A DNA stretch of 64,000 bases, taken from the NCBI RefSeq assembly GCF_963678635.1, contig NC_087071.1, positions 9,779,842 through 9,843,841 of the forward strand. Reading direction: 5' to 3'. Numbering within the stretch: the first letter of the stretch is position 1; each line of letters begins with the position of its first letter. Position numbers and translations under genes: made by a program. Below are positions 30,299 to 41,400 of the stretch, piece after piece. A model generated the notes under the pieces. That model did not search any database and had not been told where the DNA came from. It saw only the letters and a program-made list of their open reading frames with translations. This stretch comes from Symsagittifera roscoffensis (taxonomy: Eukaryota; Xenacoelomorpha; Acoela; Convolutidae).

Positions 30299-30406
30299 AA
30301 ATACATAAAATTTGGCTTCCAAAATGGATGGACGGCCACTCCGCGATTCTATATGGACAAGCTCACAGACTATACATCTGAAAACAAACAACTAACTTAT
30401 CTCAAG
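30299..30406 (+). CDS. Interrupted host gene: small upstream exon
   Basis: A 36-codon open stretch in good coding style (it includes NGWTATPRFYMDKLTDY) ends at a clean donor, CTCAAG|GTATGT. The following intron is phase 0 and joins to the frame of the next exon. The 5' end is uncertain: GTGCAG just before 30299 could be a 3' splice site, but its pyrimidine tract is weak. The frame stays open upstream to a stop near 30267. The real start codon was not found. Confidence 0.55.
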
Positions 30407-30665
30407 GTATGTACATAGTTGTATTTCTGTTTCAAGCCCTCTCTTCGACTCTTTCGGCCAGATATATGCCTGGTTGTTTTGGTACCTGACTTCGTAAGAA
30501 AAGGTAAAAAAGTAATAATAAAAAACTAAAACACCTTAAGAAAAAGTTTCTTTATATCTTCAGTAATCGAATCGAAGTTTACAAAAGCCGAATAAAGTCG
30601 AGTTTTTCTCAACTTTCAGTGGTCGAAACCAGATCTGAAATTTTTAAATAGTTTTCGTGTTTCAG
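30407..30665 (+). other. Intron of the interrupted host gene
   Basis: 259 bp. The donor is GTATGT and the acceptor TTTTCGTGTTTCAG, of the TTTCAG type. It contains stop codons in the coding frame and T-rich stretches. Both ends keep phase 0. Confidence 0.55.
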
Positions 30666-31569
30666 CTGTTTCACGTTCGTGAACTATGCGTGAATGTAAT
30701 TCTTGAAATTGGATTCGGACACGGGCAGCGGATTATTCAATGGCATGGGACAGCATATCGCTGGTCAGAGTTTGCGGTCTTAATTTTAGACGACAAGAAT
30801 GAAACACAGAATCAGATTTATGTTCACTATGTTAACCAAAACAACCCGCTCTCTTTTGATTGGTTTAAACATAACGTTATCTGTAAGGATCAAATGTGGA
30901 TATGTAATAACCGAACAAAAGACAAAAAGGAACGTGGATCTGTTTCGGCAGACAAAGCCAAATCTCAGCCAGGCGGAGAATTAGGAAAACAAGAAAACTC
31001 GCGAGAACAAGCCGAACTCTCAGATGAGAAGCAAAGTAAATCGGCAGAAGATGTTATAGCTTATCAAGGAAACACGGATCTTGATTTGAAACAGTATGAT
31101 AATTGGGAAGATAGAGAAATTGGGGAGAGTTCGAGAGCAGCCGAATTAAGAGCCGAAAAAGAAAAAGAGTTCGGAAAGAAGCCTGGTGAAGCGCAGAAAG
31201 AAGAAGAACAAAGAAAGAAAAAAGAAGCAGGTCAGAAGACTAAAGAAGCGCTAGGGAAAAACATCGAGGAAGCGAAGAAGAAAGAAAATGAGCAGAAAAA
31301 GAAACTTCAAGCCAAGAAAAAGAAAAATCTGATCAGATCCAGTGCACCAGAAACGAGTCTGGATTACATGGGCAACGATTACGTAATAAATAGCAAATAC
31401 GGAATAGATGAAGAAGCAAAAAAGCTGGAAAAAGTATGGAACCGACAGTTATACACTGAGAAGATCAACTCGGCGAAAAACAAAAGAGAGATGGAAATAG
31501 CGGAAAAAATCAGGAAACAGCAAGAAAACCAAACAAATGATGAAGAGAAGAAAGAAAAGACGAGAAATG
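30666..31569 (+). CDS. Interrupted host gene: exon 2, part before the insertion
   Basis: An open stretch of 904 nt that begins at a TTTCAG acceptor and is cut by the LTR of element C at 31570. The first 80 or so residues look globular, with aromatic and hydrophobic positions (ending QMWICNN). The rest is a highly charged Lys/Glu/Gln-rich region likely to be helical or coiled coil, with clusters of K and E. I recognise no family. The last four bases, AATG, are the target-site duplication. Counting that duplication once, this part and 50425-50888 make 1368 nt, exactly 456 codons, with no stop, so the insertion sits inside one exon. The frame upstream of 30666 also reads GTG at 30657 but lacks ATG, supporting an intron there. 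Confidence 0.7.
31566..31569 (+). repeat. Target-site duplication AATG (left)
   Basis: The AATG immediately before the 5' LTR matches AATG immediately after the 3' LTR at 50421-50424. Four bases is usual for Ty3/gypsy-type integrases. Confidence 0.85.
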
Positions 31570-31977
31570 TGGAACCTGATCTAAACTATATTTTATGATT
31601 GGATAAATTAAATGTTTTACCAATGTAAAGTATTTAATATTAACCAATCATGATCCATCTAACTAACAACCCACTTATTTGTAAGTGCTGAAGTTACTTG
31701 TAATTTCAGCACCAGAGAGATTTGAATTTAACTTAGAAATTAGTTGGACTCTCCCGAGCACTTCAGCAGCCGCAATAAACCAGTATACCCTAGATCTATT
31801 GAGCCTAGCAGAGACTAGTTAAACAACCTGAGACTAGATAGTATAAGAGTAAGATTAGGATCGGTATTAGACTAAGAAGTTGCACGAATCTATCCGGCCG
31901 AAAATAAGATAGCGTGACGAGCAGACGGTGTACCCTATCCGAAATTACTCTATGAGTTACGCCCCAGTCATAACTCA
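31570..31977 (+). mobile_element. 5' LTR of element C
   Basis: 408 bp, TGGAAC...AACTCA. It holds an almost perfect 28-nt hairpin at 31685-31712 (outer stem GTGCTGAA/TTCAGCAC, inner stem TTAC/GTAA) and AATAAA at 31774-31779. Base for base it appears equal to 50013-50420. Confidence 0.95.
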
Positions 31978-31979
31978 TC

Positions 31980-31989
31980 TGGTGCGACC
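31980..31989 (+). other. Primer-binding site of element C
   Basis: TGGTGCGACC begins two nt after the LTR end, the normal position for a tRNA 3'-end complement. The primer tRNA cannot be named here. Confidence 0.65.
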
Positions 31990-32629
31990 ATAAGTCTCGA
32001 ACAAGACCTTATTAGATTAGAATTAACCAAGAATAGATTAGAAATTAGACAAAAACATTTACAAAATGTTATACGACAATAATTTAATTGAAATGTCTCT
32101 CCGACTCAATAGATCAGAGCCAATATTCCGAACCATAATAGAACTACCCGGAATTGGAAGAAGACATCGAACCAAAGACGACATACGACAAAGTAGAAAC
32201 TTGCCGTATAGTTATATGATAGTTCGGCAAAAGCCAGAACAAACTTTTATATTTCGAATACTACTTGCAATGAATTTAGATTTCCATTTGCAAACATAAA
32301 ACCTTGAAGCTAATCTTCAAAATCATTTCAGGCGCTAAACAAAATTAATATTATACAATAACGATTGATAAAAAGATCTAAGATCGTTTTCTTAAAATTC
32401 TGCAGTATTATACAAAACATGTTTGAAAAATATTTATTGGAAAATAAAAATAAAAATTAGTAGCATGACAATAAATGGTTAGTAATCATAAATCATCCTG
32501 TTGTTCCAGCTTCATCACCTAAAACATAACAGCAATCATCAAACCCACTAATATCATAAAAACACTAAATCTTTACTTTACACAAATTAAAACATTATTA
32601 AAACTTAAAGTCACTTAATTTTAAAACCA

Positions 32630-32654
32630 GATCATCAAGGCTTATCCTTGGATC
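32630..32654 (+). repeat. Leader hairpin, copy 1
   Basis: A 25-nt stem-loop, GATC-AT-CAAGG-CTTAT-CCTTG-GATC: CAAGG pairs with CCTTG and GATC with GATC, with an AT bulge and a 5-nt loop. An exact second copy starts 60 bp downstream. A dimerisation or packaging role is a guess. Confidence 0.7.
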
Positions 32655-32689
32655 TTAAATCATTTTCTACTTAATTAAATTTTAAATTT

Positions 32690-32714
32690 GATCATCAAGG
32701 CTTATCCTTGGATC
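32690..32714 (+). repeat. Leader hairpin, copy 2
   Basis: Exact copy of the 25-nt stem-loop at 32630-32654. Confidence 0.7.
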
Positions 32715-33228
32715 AAACAGAACAACTTTGTTCTCCCCCACCCACTTAATTAGTGTCTAACGACCTCAAACGTCGATTCACTATCCAACCCTTTCTAAAA
32801 ACCCAAGACTAATAGAAATTTTTAAACAAAACTAATCATTCAAATTAGGATAAGCAGTGAAGAACTTCGGTTATTCATCCTTCACTTGACCCCCCCTCTT
32901 ACCAGACCCAGGATAAATCTTAGACTTAGTAAGTTTAAAATAGTACCTAACGAACTACTCGCGTTCTAATTATACCTGAACCTTGTGGATCGATTTACTA
33001 TTCTCCAACCCTTGAACACAATCACTCCCTTAAGTAAGATTAAGTAAGTTAACACCTTAGCTTATACTAGTCACGAGAAAGTAAAATCATTCTCCGGAAT
33101 CGATATACTTTTCTCTCCAACCCTGAACAAAAAGACCCAGGTTAAGCTAACCAAAAAATCGTAAGAACTAACAGTTTAAGAAAATAGAAATCATTTAACA
33201 ACCTTTTGCATCCGTCATCCTAAACCTT

Positions 33229-33696
33229 ATGTCATTTAAAAACCTAGGAAATAAACAAACAATCATTTTACACAATTGTGAAATAGATAACAAAAAATAC
33301 GACCTTGTAATCACACCTCATACACAAACAGTTGGATACATTCGCACAAAACGACAAACACTAAAGAGAAAAATAATAACTAAACAAAGACAAATAACAC
33401 GAAAAAGATTTTCAAAGAATCGAAACGCATTTTCAGAATCAGAAACCAACAGTTTAGACGAACTTTACAAACTAAAAGAATCAGTAGATAAAAATTACCC
33501 ACTTCACGATCAATTATATTTTTCTGACTCAGAAACAACTTCAAATTCATCACAAAGAGGAAAAAGAAGAATAAAAAAGCAGTACAAACACAAACCAGTA
33601 CATCTATACAATTGGAATCAACCAATTCGACACATTAATAATTACATATTAACAGTCATCGAACGAAAAAATGAGCTCAACACACACTCCAGGTGA
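33229..33696 (+). CDS. Element C ORF before gag: basic 155-aa protein
   Basis: ATG-initiated ORF directly ahead of gag, overlapping the gag start by 26 nt in another frame. The protein is rich in Lys and Arg, with clusters such as KRKIITKQRQITRKRF and RGKRRIKKQYKHK and an acidic/Ser stretch between them. It has no membrane segment and no recognised domain. The basic clusters would suit nucleic-acid binding or nuclear localisation, as in retroviral regulatory proteins, but that is inference. It is intact in an otherwise intact element, which supports its being a real gene. Confidence 0.55.
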   Translation: MSFKNLGNKQTIILHNCEIDNKKYDLVITPHTQTVGYIRTKRQTLKRKIITKQRQITRKRFSKNRNAFSESETNSLDELYKLKESVDKNYPLHDQLYFSDSETTSNSSQRGKRRIKKQYKHKPVHLYNWNQPIRHINNYILTVIERKNELNTHSR

Positions 33697-36600
33697 AGAA
33701 ACTCCAGATGATGATGAAATCTTTCCCTTTATAGTAGACGCAGATACTGATAGAGGACAACACTTATTTTGTCAAAATTTACTCATAAATTTATTTGAAC
33801 CCGGAATTAGTCCATGTAAAACAGAGTTCCCCGATGTAAAAATCAAAAGACAAATCATAGATCACTATCTAAAAGATATATGCAACATAACACAACAGTA
33901 TGGAATCTACTCTATAGAATTCACTTCCCCAAACCATAATAATAGAACATATACTATTCAAACAGACGATCTCGATTTAGAATTTTCAAAAGTCTTTTCA
34001 GAATATATAAAAAGCATCCAATACCATAACTCACAAAGAGCAAACTCCATTTTCACCAATGAAGTTTTCGCAATAATATATAGTTATATTTCAATATTAG
34101 AAAATGAACTACCATTAACAAATGTCTCACCGACAGACACATCTAAACATTTAAGAGTACGACATGAAATCACACTACTCTCTAGTTATTTGAACGTCAT
34201 TAAAGAAAATTTCACGAAAGACGACGTTTCACAACATACCAGACACGATTTACAAAAAATTTTAGCATGGTTCATAATAGATTATTTCACACACAATATT
34301 GATTTAATTGCACAAGCAAGAAAAAATTTTAGACCCCAAAATTCGAACGATGAAACCGCTATCACAGAACAATCAGATTATGTTTGGGACCCCGAATGGT
34401 CTCATCCCGCATTTATAAGCTTCCCACAATCAATCTCAAGTCAAGCAATAGGTACAATATCTTACATAAGAGACTATGTAAGAGTAATACCATTAACAAT
34501 TGATGCAACACCATTAAACTATAATACATTTTTACCCGATACACAAAATAATAGTTTAAACTCTACAGTCATACACAATGAAAACCTCAATGGAACTAGG
34601 AATCTTACTCAACAAGATATCCAGACACCATCACACTTCATAAATGAAGAAATTGTACACACAACAACTACACAACAAAGTATTTCACCAATACGCCCAA
34701 ATTTAACAACACCAAGAAATACAAATCCTTCACAAACACAGGTAACCTTACAATCAACCGTAAAACCTTCGGTTGCCCCTAAATATTCACATATGGATTA
34801 TCAAACATACAAACCCGTGACAATACCATCAAAAACACGCAAAACATTCACTAGAAACAACTTTGCAGACCATAATTATAATTATACACATCCGTCAAAA
34901 ACAAATTATCAACCACAAAGGAATTTTAATCAATATACAAAACCTCGAAACTGGGATAACCCAACAGCCCAATATAATTCAAATAATTTTCAACCAAATC
35001 CTCCACAGGATCGCAGTGAAAATTACCCATTTTTTCAACAAAATAAAAATAAAAAACAAACATCTTATCAAATGGATTATTTATCCTCAGATGAAGATTT
35101 CCTACAACCAGATATATTTGCACAAAATACTCAAGAATATCGTAGACAAGGAATACAGAAAACACGTATAAATCATAGGAATTTTTCTCCACAACCAATA
35201 GATGCACAACATCAACAAGCAATTCAACAACAAAATCCAATTAATACACAATCCTTTCAACCAATTCAACAACAAAATCCAATGATTGCACACTCGTATC
35301 AACCATCACAAATGCAAAATGAAATACCACTACCATATTATCTTCAACAACATGAAATAACAAGAAACCAACTTTCAAATTTTTCTCAAATGCCAAATGC
35401 AGCAGAATCATTACAAATGACAATGAATCCATACCTTATGGGTGGATCATCAATAACATCAAACAAACCTTTAATGGTTTTCACAGGAACAGACCCTGAA
35501 TACTCTGTAGAAGACTATTTAAATGCAGTAACAGCAAACCTGATTTTAAATATCGGACCTGAACCAATAAATACGCCACTACATCAAAATTGGATACATC
35601 GACGCACAGCGTTAATACAAACAACCTTAGATGGCGCAGCCCAAAAATGGTTTTCAGTACTACCTCAAGAAATAAAATCAAACTGGAAAAGATTTACACA
35701 AGAATTTTCAAAAATGTTTGACTCCGAAAGAAACAAACAACAACAAAGAGTTTTATGTAATGAAATTCGCAGATTACCAAACGAAACCATCAAGCAAATA
35801 GCAGTACGAATCGAAACACTAGTTCGAAAAGCATATTCACTAAATACACACGACTATAAAAACACTAAGATGACAGAAATCTTAATGATGACCTTAACAC
35901 CACAATTAAGGAAAATAGCAATAAAAAAGAGAGCATCCCATCCTTCTTCAATTCGAGAACCCGATTTAGATTTTCGAAAACTAGTAGACAAACTAGAACA
36001 AGCAGAAATTACGATGAAACTAGAAGAAACGGAAAATCTGAAATTACAATACGTTAACAAAATTGAAACGACTCCCACTAATATTAATAATATACAAGAA
36101 TCAGAAACAGATCTCGTTGAAAAAATCACTGAAATACTCAATATTTACGAAAAGAACCCGAACTTTAAAGGCAAACCATCTTTCAAAAAATGGTGTAATT
36201 ATTGCCGACGATACGGACATAGTATTTCCGAATGTAGACAAAAACAGCAAGATAGTCAAAATAAACCTCAAAAATACAAAGAACCAAATAAATCATTCTA
36301 TCAATACATGAAAAAAGATCAAAATCTACCAAACAAAAATGTATACAGCAACAACAGTTCAGGAAAGCCACTTCCGAACAATACAAGTTATACAAGAAAT
36401 CAATCCCCATATAACTCAAGTTATAGAGGAAGATCACCAGAACGAAGAAACACGTATAATTCATCACAAAATCACTACAATAGACCAAATAGTAGAAATA
36501 ACTACTCCAGATCAAATTCGAATACACAACGATTTGTTTCTAGATCTAATTCCCAACCAAGAAATAACTACTATCCAAACAACCAATCACGAAATTCATC

Positions 36601-38422
36601 ATACAATAGGAATAGAAACTACTCCTATAATAGAAATAGAAGTTATTCAAACAACCGAAACCAGAATTACCCAAACAATCGATCAAGAAATAACTCATAT
36701 AATAGATCGAACTATAACAGACCAAACAACAATTATCAAAACAGATCGCGAAATAATTCACAAAATCGACACCCAAGTTATAATAATCGTTACAGAAATT
36801 ATTCCAAATCACCACACCGAAATAATAATCACTATAATACATCTAATAATCGTCATAGAAGCAGTACACCTAAACATCAAAGACAAATCAATCAAGTACA
36901 ATCTAATCCAGAAACAACATCAGACCCCCCAGGTATTGATGACACAGTAACCGATACGTTACAACTCAATCAAATAAATTGTACATCATCAGATTCAGAA
37001 AGTGATACTGAAAACACTCTTGCTATCAATATGATAAAAGTCGAAAATGACTATGAATCTGTTATATATGAACAACCCTTTCCATCACATATATATGAAA
37101 ATCAATCAGAATTTCTTCAAAATCATTACACTACACCCATAAATTCCACACCAACAACGCAAGAAACAAATGCAAAAAATACTACAGCACAACCAGATCA
37201 AAATGCCAAAACAAAATGCTTGAATACAAACCACATCTACCAAAATATACAAAAAGAACAACCCAAAGAAAAAATTTGGACAATACCATTTCTCTTAGAA
37301 AGCCCAAGAAATAAAGAATTTCAACCACCAGACCTTGAAATAGATTTTTTAATTGATTCAGGAGCAGAATCAAACATAATAAACATTCCCACATGGAATG
37401 AAATAAAATCCTTACACCCAAAGCTAACACCTCTGGAAACCTCCAGCAAGCTAGCAACAGCACAAGGATCAACATTGATAAACTACGGAAAAATCCAATT
37501 ATTTCTCCTCCCTACCAGAACAATAGAGCAAAGCAAAATTTTAAATAAACCATTCAAACAAATATTCCATATCACTGATATTAAATATAATATCATTGGA
37601 ATACCATTTATTTCAAAGTATATACCAACAATTAACATACTAAATAGTAAAATATTAATCAAAGATAAATATACAAAAACAAAAGAAACATCCTTAACAT
37701 TTTTTCAAAGATTAAATAAACAACCACCATTCTTTTCGAAATTCTATCCAATATATAACCAACAAAGAAAACACCTGAAACCACTATCAGGAAACATCTA
37801 TAATTTTTCAATCAAACAAGTTCACCAATATGATAAAGAACAAAACAAACAAAAATTTTATATGTCAGATTTTGAATTCAAACCTATTCATAAATTTTTC
37901 AAAATCACAATCTCTTCAATAAAATATTTGAAAAATTCGAATTCAGATATAATTTCTTTACATGTTTATAACAACACACCTTACCAAGTAACATTACCTC
38001 TAGGACTTCTAGGATATTGTGAAACCAACGCTACAATAACACCAATACACGAAAAAGCCTATCGCGTAAATAATATACTCCAATTACTAGATATATGCCA
38101 ATCTACAATTCTTAATGGAGAATTATCTATAAATAATATAATAAGCAACGAAAACAGAAATACGGATTATTTCACAAAAACTCCATATTTCAAACCTACA
38201 TTCAACATAAGTAATTACACAGAGCACCAACAAAAATTCTTAACAATGTTTAACTTCCAACATTCACAAATAACACAAGACGAATTCGAAAAATTAGCCA
38301 AACAGCTAATTAAATATTCATCAGTCTATGCAACATCAAAATTCGATGTTGGTAAAATAAGTTCATCACTACATCTCCCATTAAAACCTGACGCAGTTTT
38401 CAAAAAACAAAAGAGCAAGTAA
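33671..38422 (+). CDS. Element C Gag-protease
   Basis: 1583-aa ORF. The N-terminal 600 residues are helical and then Gln/Asn/Pro-rich. A retrotransposon Gag capsid-like region covers about 598-800 (it includes WFSVLPQEIKSNWKRF). One CX2CX4HX4C zinc knuckle (WCNYCRRYGHSISEC) lies at about 841-855, followed by an Asn/Arg/Ser/Tyr low-complexity tract to about 1085, probably RNA-binding. An aspartic protease with LIDSGAES lies at about 1225-1233. The ORF stops at 38422, just as the RT region begins in another frame. It packages the RNA and matures the polyprotein. Gag is unusually long and repetitive for its class. Confidence 0.88.
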   Translation: MSSTHTPGEETPDDDEIFPFIVDADTDRGQHLFCQNLLINLFEPGISPCKTEFPDVKIKRQIIDHYLKDICNITQQYGIYSIEFTSPNHNNRTYTIQTDDLDLEFSKVFSEYIKSIQYHNSQRANSIFTNEVFAIIYSYISILENELPLTNVSPTDTSKHLRVRHEITLLSSYLNVIKENFTKDDVSQHTRHDLQKILAWFIIDYFTHNIDLIAQARKNFRPQNSNDETAITEQSDYVWDPEWSHPAFISFPQSISSQAIGTISYIRDYVRVIPLTIDATPLNYNTFLPDTQNNSLNSTVIHNENLNGTRNLTQQDIQTPSHFINEEIVHTTTTQQSISPIRPNLTTPRNTNPSQTQVTLQSTVKPSVAPKYSHMDYQTYKPVTIPSKTRKTFTRNNFADHNYNYTHPSKTNYQPQRNFNQYTKPRNWDNPTAQYNSNNFQPNPPQDRSENYPFFQQNKNKKQTSYQMDYLSSDEDFLQPDIFAQNTQEYRRQGIQKTRINHRNFSPQPIDAQHQQAIQQQNPINTQSFQPIQQQNPMIAHSYQPSQMQNEIPLPYYLQQHEITRNQLSNFSQMPNAAESLQMTMNPYLMGGSSITSNKPLMVFTGTDPEYSVEDYLNAVTANLILNIGPEPINTPLHQNWIHRRTALIQTTLDGAAQKWFSVLPQEIKSNWKRFTQEFSKMFDSERNKQQQRVLCNEIRRLPNETIKQIAVRIETLVRKAYSLNTHDYKNTKMTEILMMTLTPQLRKIAIKKRASHPSSIREPDLDFRKLVDKLEQAEITMKLEETENLKLQYVNKIETTPTNINNIQESETDLVEKITEILNIYEKNPNFKGKPSFKKWCNYCRRYGHSISECRQKQQDSQNKPQKYKEPNKSFYQYMKKDQNLPNKNVYSNNSSGKPLPNNTSYTRNQSPYNSSYRGRSPERRNTYNSSQNHYNRPNSRNNYSRSNSNTQRFVSRSNSQPRNNYYPNNQSRNSSYNRNRNYSYNRNRSYSNNRNQNYPNNRSRNNSYNRSNYNRPNNNYQNRSRNNSQNRHPSYNNRYRNYSKSPHRNNNHYNTSNNRHRSSTPKHQRQINQVQSNPETTSDPPGIDDTVTDTLQLNQINCTSSDSESDTENTLAINMIKVENDYESVIYEQPFPSHIYENQSEFLQNHYTTPINSTPTTQETNAKNTTAQPDQNAKTKCLNTNHIYQNIQKEQPKEKIWTIPFLLESPRNKEFQPPDLEIDFLIDSGAESNIINIPTWNEIKSLHPKLTPLETSSKLATAQGSTLINYGKIQLFLLPTRTIEQSKILNKPFKQIFHITDIKYNIIGIPFISKYIPTINILNSKILIKDKYTKTKETSLTFFQRLNKQPPFFSKFYPIYNQQRKHLKPLSGNIYNFSIKQVHQYDKEQNKQKFYMSDFEFKPIHKFFKITISSIKYLKNSNSDIISLHVYNNTPYQVTLPLGLLGYCETNATITPIHEKAYRVNNILQLLDICQSTILNGELSINNIISNENRNTDYFTKTPYFKPTFNISNYTEHQQKFLTMFNFQHSQITQDEFEKLAKQLIKYSSVYATSKFDVGKISSSLHLPLKPDAVFKKQKSK

Positions 38423-41400
38423 AGTACCAATTCACTTACATGATAAAGTAAACAGATTACTCGATATTTTAGAACAATACAATATTATATCACCAGTAAA
38501 CAAAGAAGAACAACCAAAAGGCAACACATTCATCAACCCCGTTATCATTCTAGCTAAAGGAGAATCATTAAAAATCGTTCTCGATGCTAGATACCTCAAT
38601 TCACTCATAGATGAATCAAAATGTAATTGGCCCATTGAACCAATACAAGTTATTTTAACAAAAATAAACGGCAAATACTTCACAACCGCCGACATGAATA
38701 GTGCATACAATCAAATGCCACTAGATGAACAATCACGACGTTTAACACAATTTGTTATCGGAAACCAACAATATGAATTTAACCGCTTATTCTATGGAAT
38801 ATCCATAGGACCAGCAGCATTTTCAGCTTTTATGAGCAAAATTTTTAGACCACTGATACTCAAGAAAAACGCAATCACCTATCTAGACGATGTTTTTATG
38901 CAATCACAAACAAAAGACGAAATGTTCAAAGTTTTAGAAACATATCACCAAATACTTCAGAACGAAAATCTGAAGGCCGCCCCCGATAAATCACACTTCT
39001 TTTTGACAAAAGTTAAATTCTTAGGACATAACATAGAAAGAAAAACAATCACTCCACTGAAATCACGCATTGACGCTATTCAAAAACTTCAACCACCAAC
39101 AAATAAAAAGAAAATCCAAGAATTCCTTGGAATGTTAAACTTTTTAAGTAAATATGTTTATAAAATGCAATTATATCTACGACCATTTTACAACATCCTT
39201 AGACAACAAAATAATTTTGAATGGAATACAGAACATCAAACACGATTCGAAGAAATAAAGAAACTTTTAACCGAACAAATTTCAAACACAATTCCAGACC
39301 CTGATCAACCATTTTATGCAATGTGCGATGCTTCGAACTTTGGCATCGGCGCAGCACTATTACAATCACATAATGGTACAAATAAAATGAACCTTATATC
39401 AGCAAACTCTCGATTATTCACTCAAGCAGAGCTAAGACTCTCAACTCTAATGAGAGAATGTACAGCCATAATCTATACACTTACAGAATATGAATTTCTG
39501 ATACTTGGATCAAAACATCCCACAGTTTTATTCACAGATCACAAACCAATCATTTTTCTCTTCACACAGAAATCTAACCCAAACCACCGAGTTTACAGAT
39601 TTCAACTAATTCTAATGAAATTTCCAAACTTACATATAGTTTGGACTGCAGGAAAAAATCTTGCATTACCAGACACCTTAAGTCGAAATACACCACCTGA
39701 ATTACTTACACGAAAAACCACAGTTGAAATACCCAAAAATATAAAATTCTACCTTGCAGAAAACGAAACATCACCCCGATTAGAATGCAAATATGCAGTA
39801 AAAACTGATATTGAACAATCACAAATAAATAATTTACAACATTTTCCACTTTATCTAGATTGTCAAAATAATCATTATGAAGTTGATTTACTTGGAACAT
39901 CAACTTTCAAACCAATCCCATATTCTCAATGGATAAAAAATAACACCCAACAAAAACGAACAAAACAACACCTGCCTAAAAAAGATCATTTTCCACTAAT
40001 TGAAAAAGAAGATTTAACTGATAAAATAAATTTATCAGGACCCCAAACAAGTGATTCAAAATACACAATAAATCAAGTTTTTGACCTTCACGACCCACTT
40101 GATATAATACCCTTATCTAAATTAGAAATCGAAAACATTTTTCTCCCCCCAACAGAAACAATTACAATTTCAACACTGAAACAATATCAAAACCTTGACC
40201 CAGTAATTCGACAACTGAAATCATGGCATAAATATAAAACTAAACCTATCAAAGCAGATTCAACCATTCTAGGAAATAAAACACTCCTCCGATACTTTCG
40301 CAAATTTAACAACACAACAATTAACGAAAAAACAGACCTTTTAGAGTATAACCTAAATGAATCTACAGTTCCCTGTCTTCCTATAAGTATGATTCTTATA
40401 GCTTTTAATATATCACATACACAAAATATTAAAGGACACTCTGGATCAGAGAAAACATATTCAAATTTTATACAAAATTTTTACTTCCCAAATGCACCAA
40501 TTTGGATAAAAGTACTATGCAATGATTGTATAGTATGTCAACTGAATAAACCTTACCCAAATCAAAAACAAATAGCACAAAAACAAGATTTTAAAGGACA
40601 AAGTCTGTACTTTAATCACCGTATCTCATTTGATACTAAAGGACCAATTTCACCCTCATCAGAAGGAAACTCCTACATTATGGTAATTGTTGACGCATTC
40701 ACACACTATGTAGCACTTAACCCAGTACCACATTGTAATGCTTATTACGCATATACAACACTCTATGAACACTGGATAGCAAAATTCGGACTACCAGAAA
40801 TTTTAGTCACAGACAATGGTACAGAATTCATAAATAATGAAATAATAACACTATGTCATTTATACAACATTAAACACAAACCACGTACATCTCATGCACC
40901 TTGGACAAACGGCTTAGTCGAAGGTATGAACCGTTCACTACAAGAATATCTTAGATGTATCATCAACGGAAATGATACAAAATATACCGAATGGTCAGCA
41001 GATGTAAAATTATTTCCCTTAGCATATAATTCACAAATCACGACAACTTTAGGAATGTCACCATACGAAATGGTTTTCAACCAAAAGCCACGCAAACCAA
41101 TAATGTTTACAGCAAATTCCCATAAAAACGCACAAGGTTATTGTCAACCAAATAAAGACTCAATTTGTTATAACCTACCATTACATACGCACGATGAAGA
41201 TCATTTTCATCACCCACAAATTCTTAAATTAGCCTCCGGTACACACACCGAATGGATTTTAAATAGAGATAAGAAACACAATGAAATTTACCAAAAAATA
41301 ACAAAAAAATTATTACAAAGACAAAATATAAATGAACAAATCAATTCACGATTTACACCAGCTTCCGATTTAAAAATTGGAACATTTGTTTTAATACCTA

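Larger units (their letters stand above)
31990..33228 (+). other. Element C leader
   Basis: This 1.24-kb leader holds a weak 77-aa open frame (32066-32299, start ATG, unrecognised), the two hairpins listed separately, and three imperfect repeats around 32758-32793, 32985-33013 and 33097-33125 that share a CGAT-T-ACT-TCCAACCCT pattern. GTAAGT donor-like strings lie at 32929-32934 and 33044-33049 and could start subgenomic spliced mRNAs for the downstream ORFs. Confidence 0.45.

Noticed and set aside
30657-30665. Start of the host gene at GTG 30657
   Set aside because: The bases are the end of a TTTCAG splice acceptor, and an upstream exon with a matching phase exists.
36339-36950. 203-aa ORF inside element C gag
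   Set aside because: An out-of-frame reading of the Asn/Arg/Ser-rich low-complexity tract. No independent evidence.
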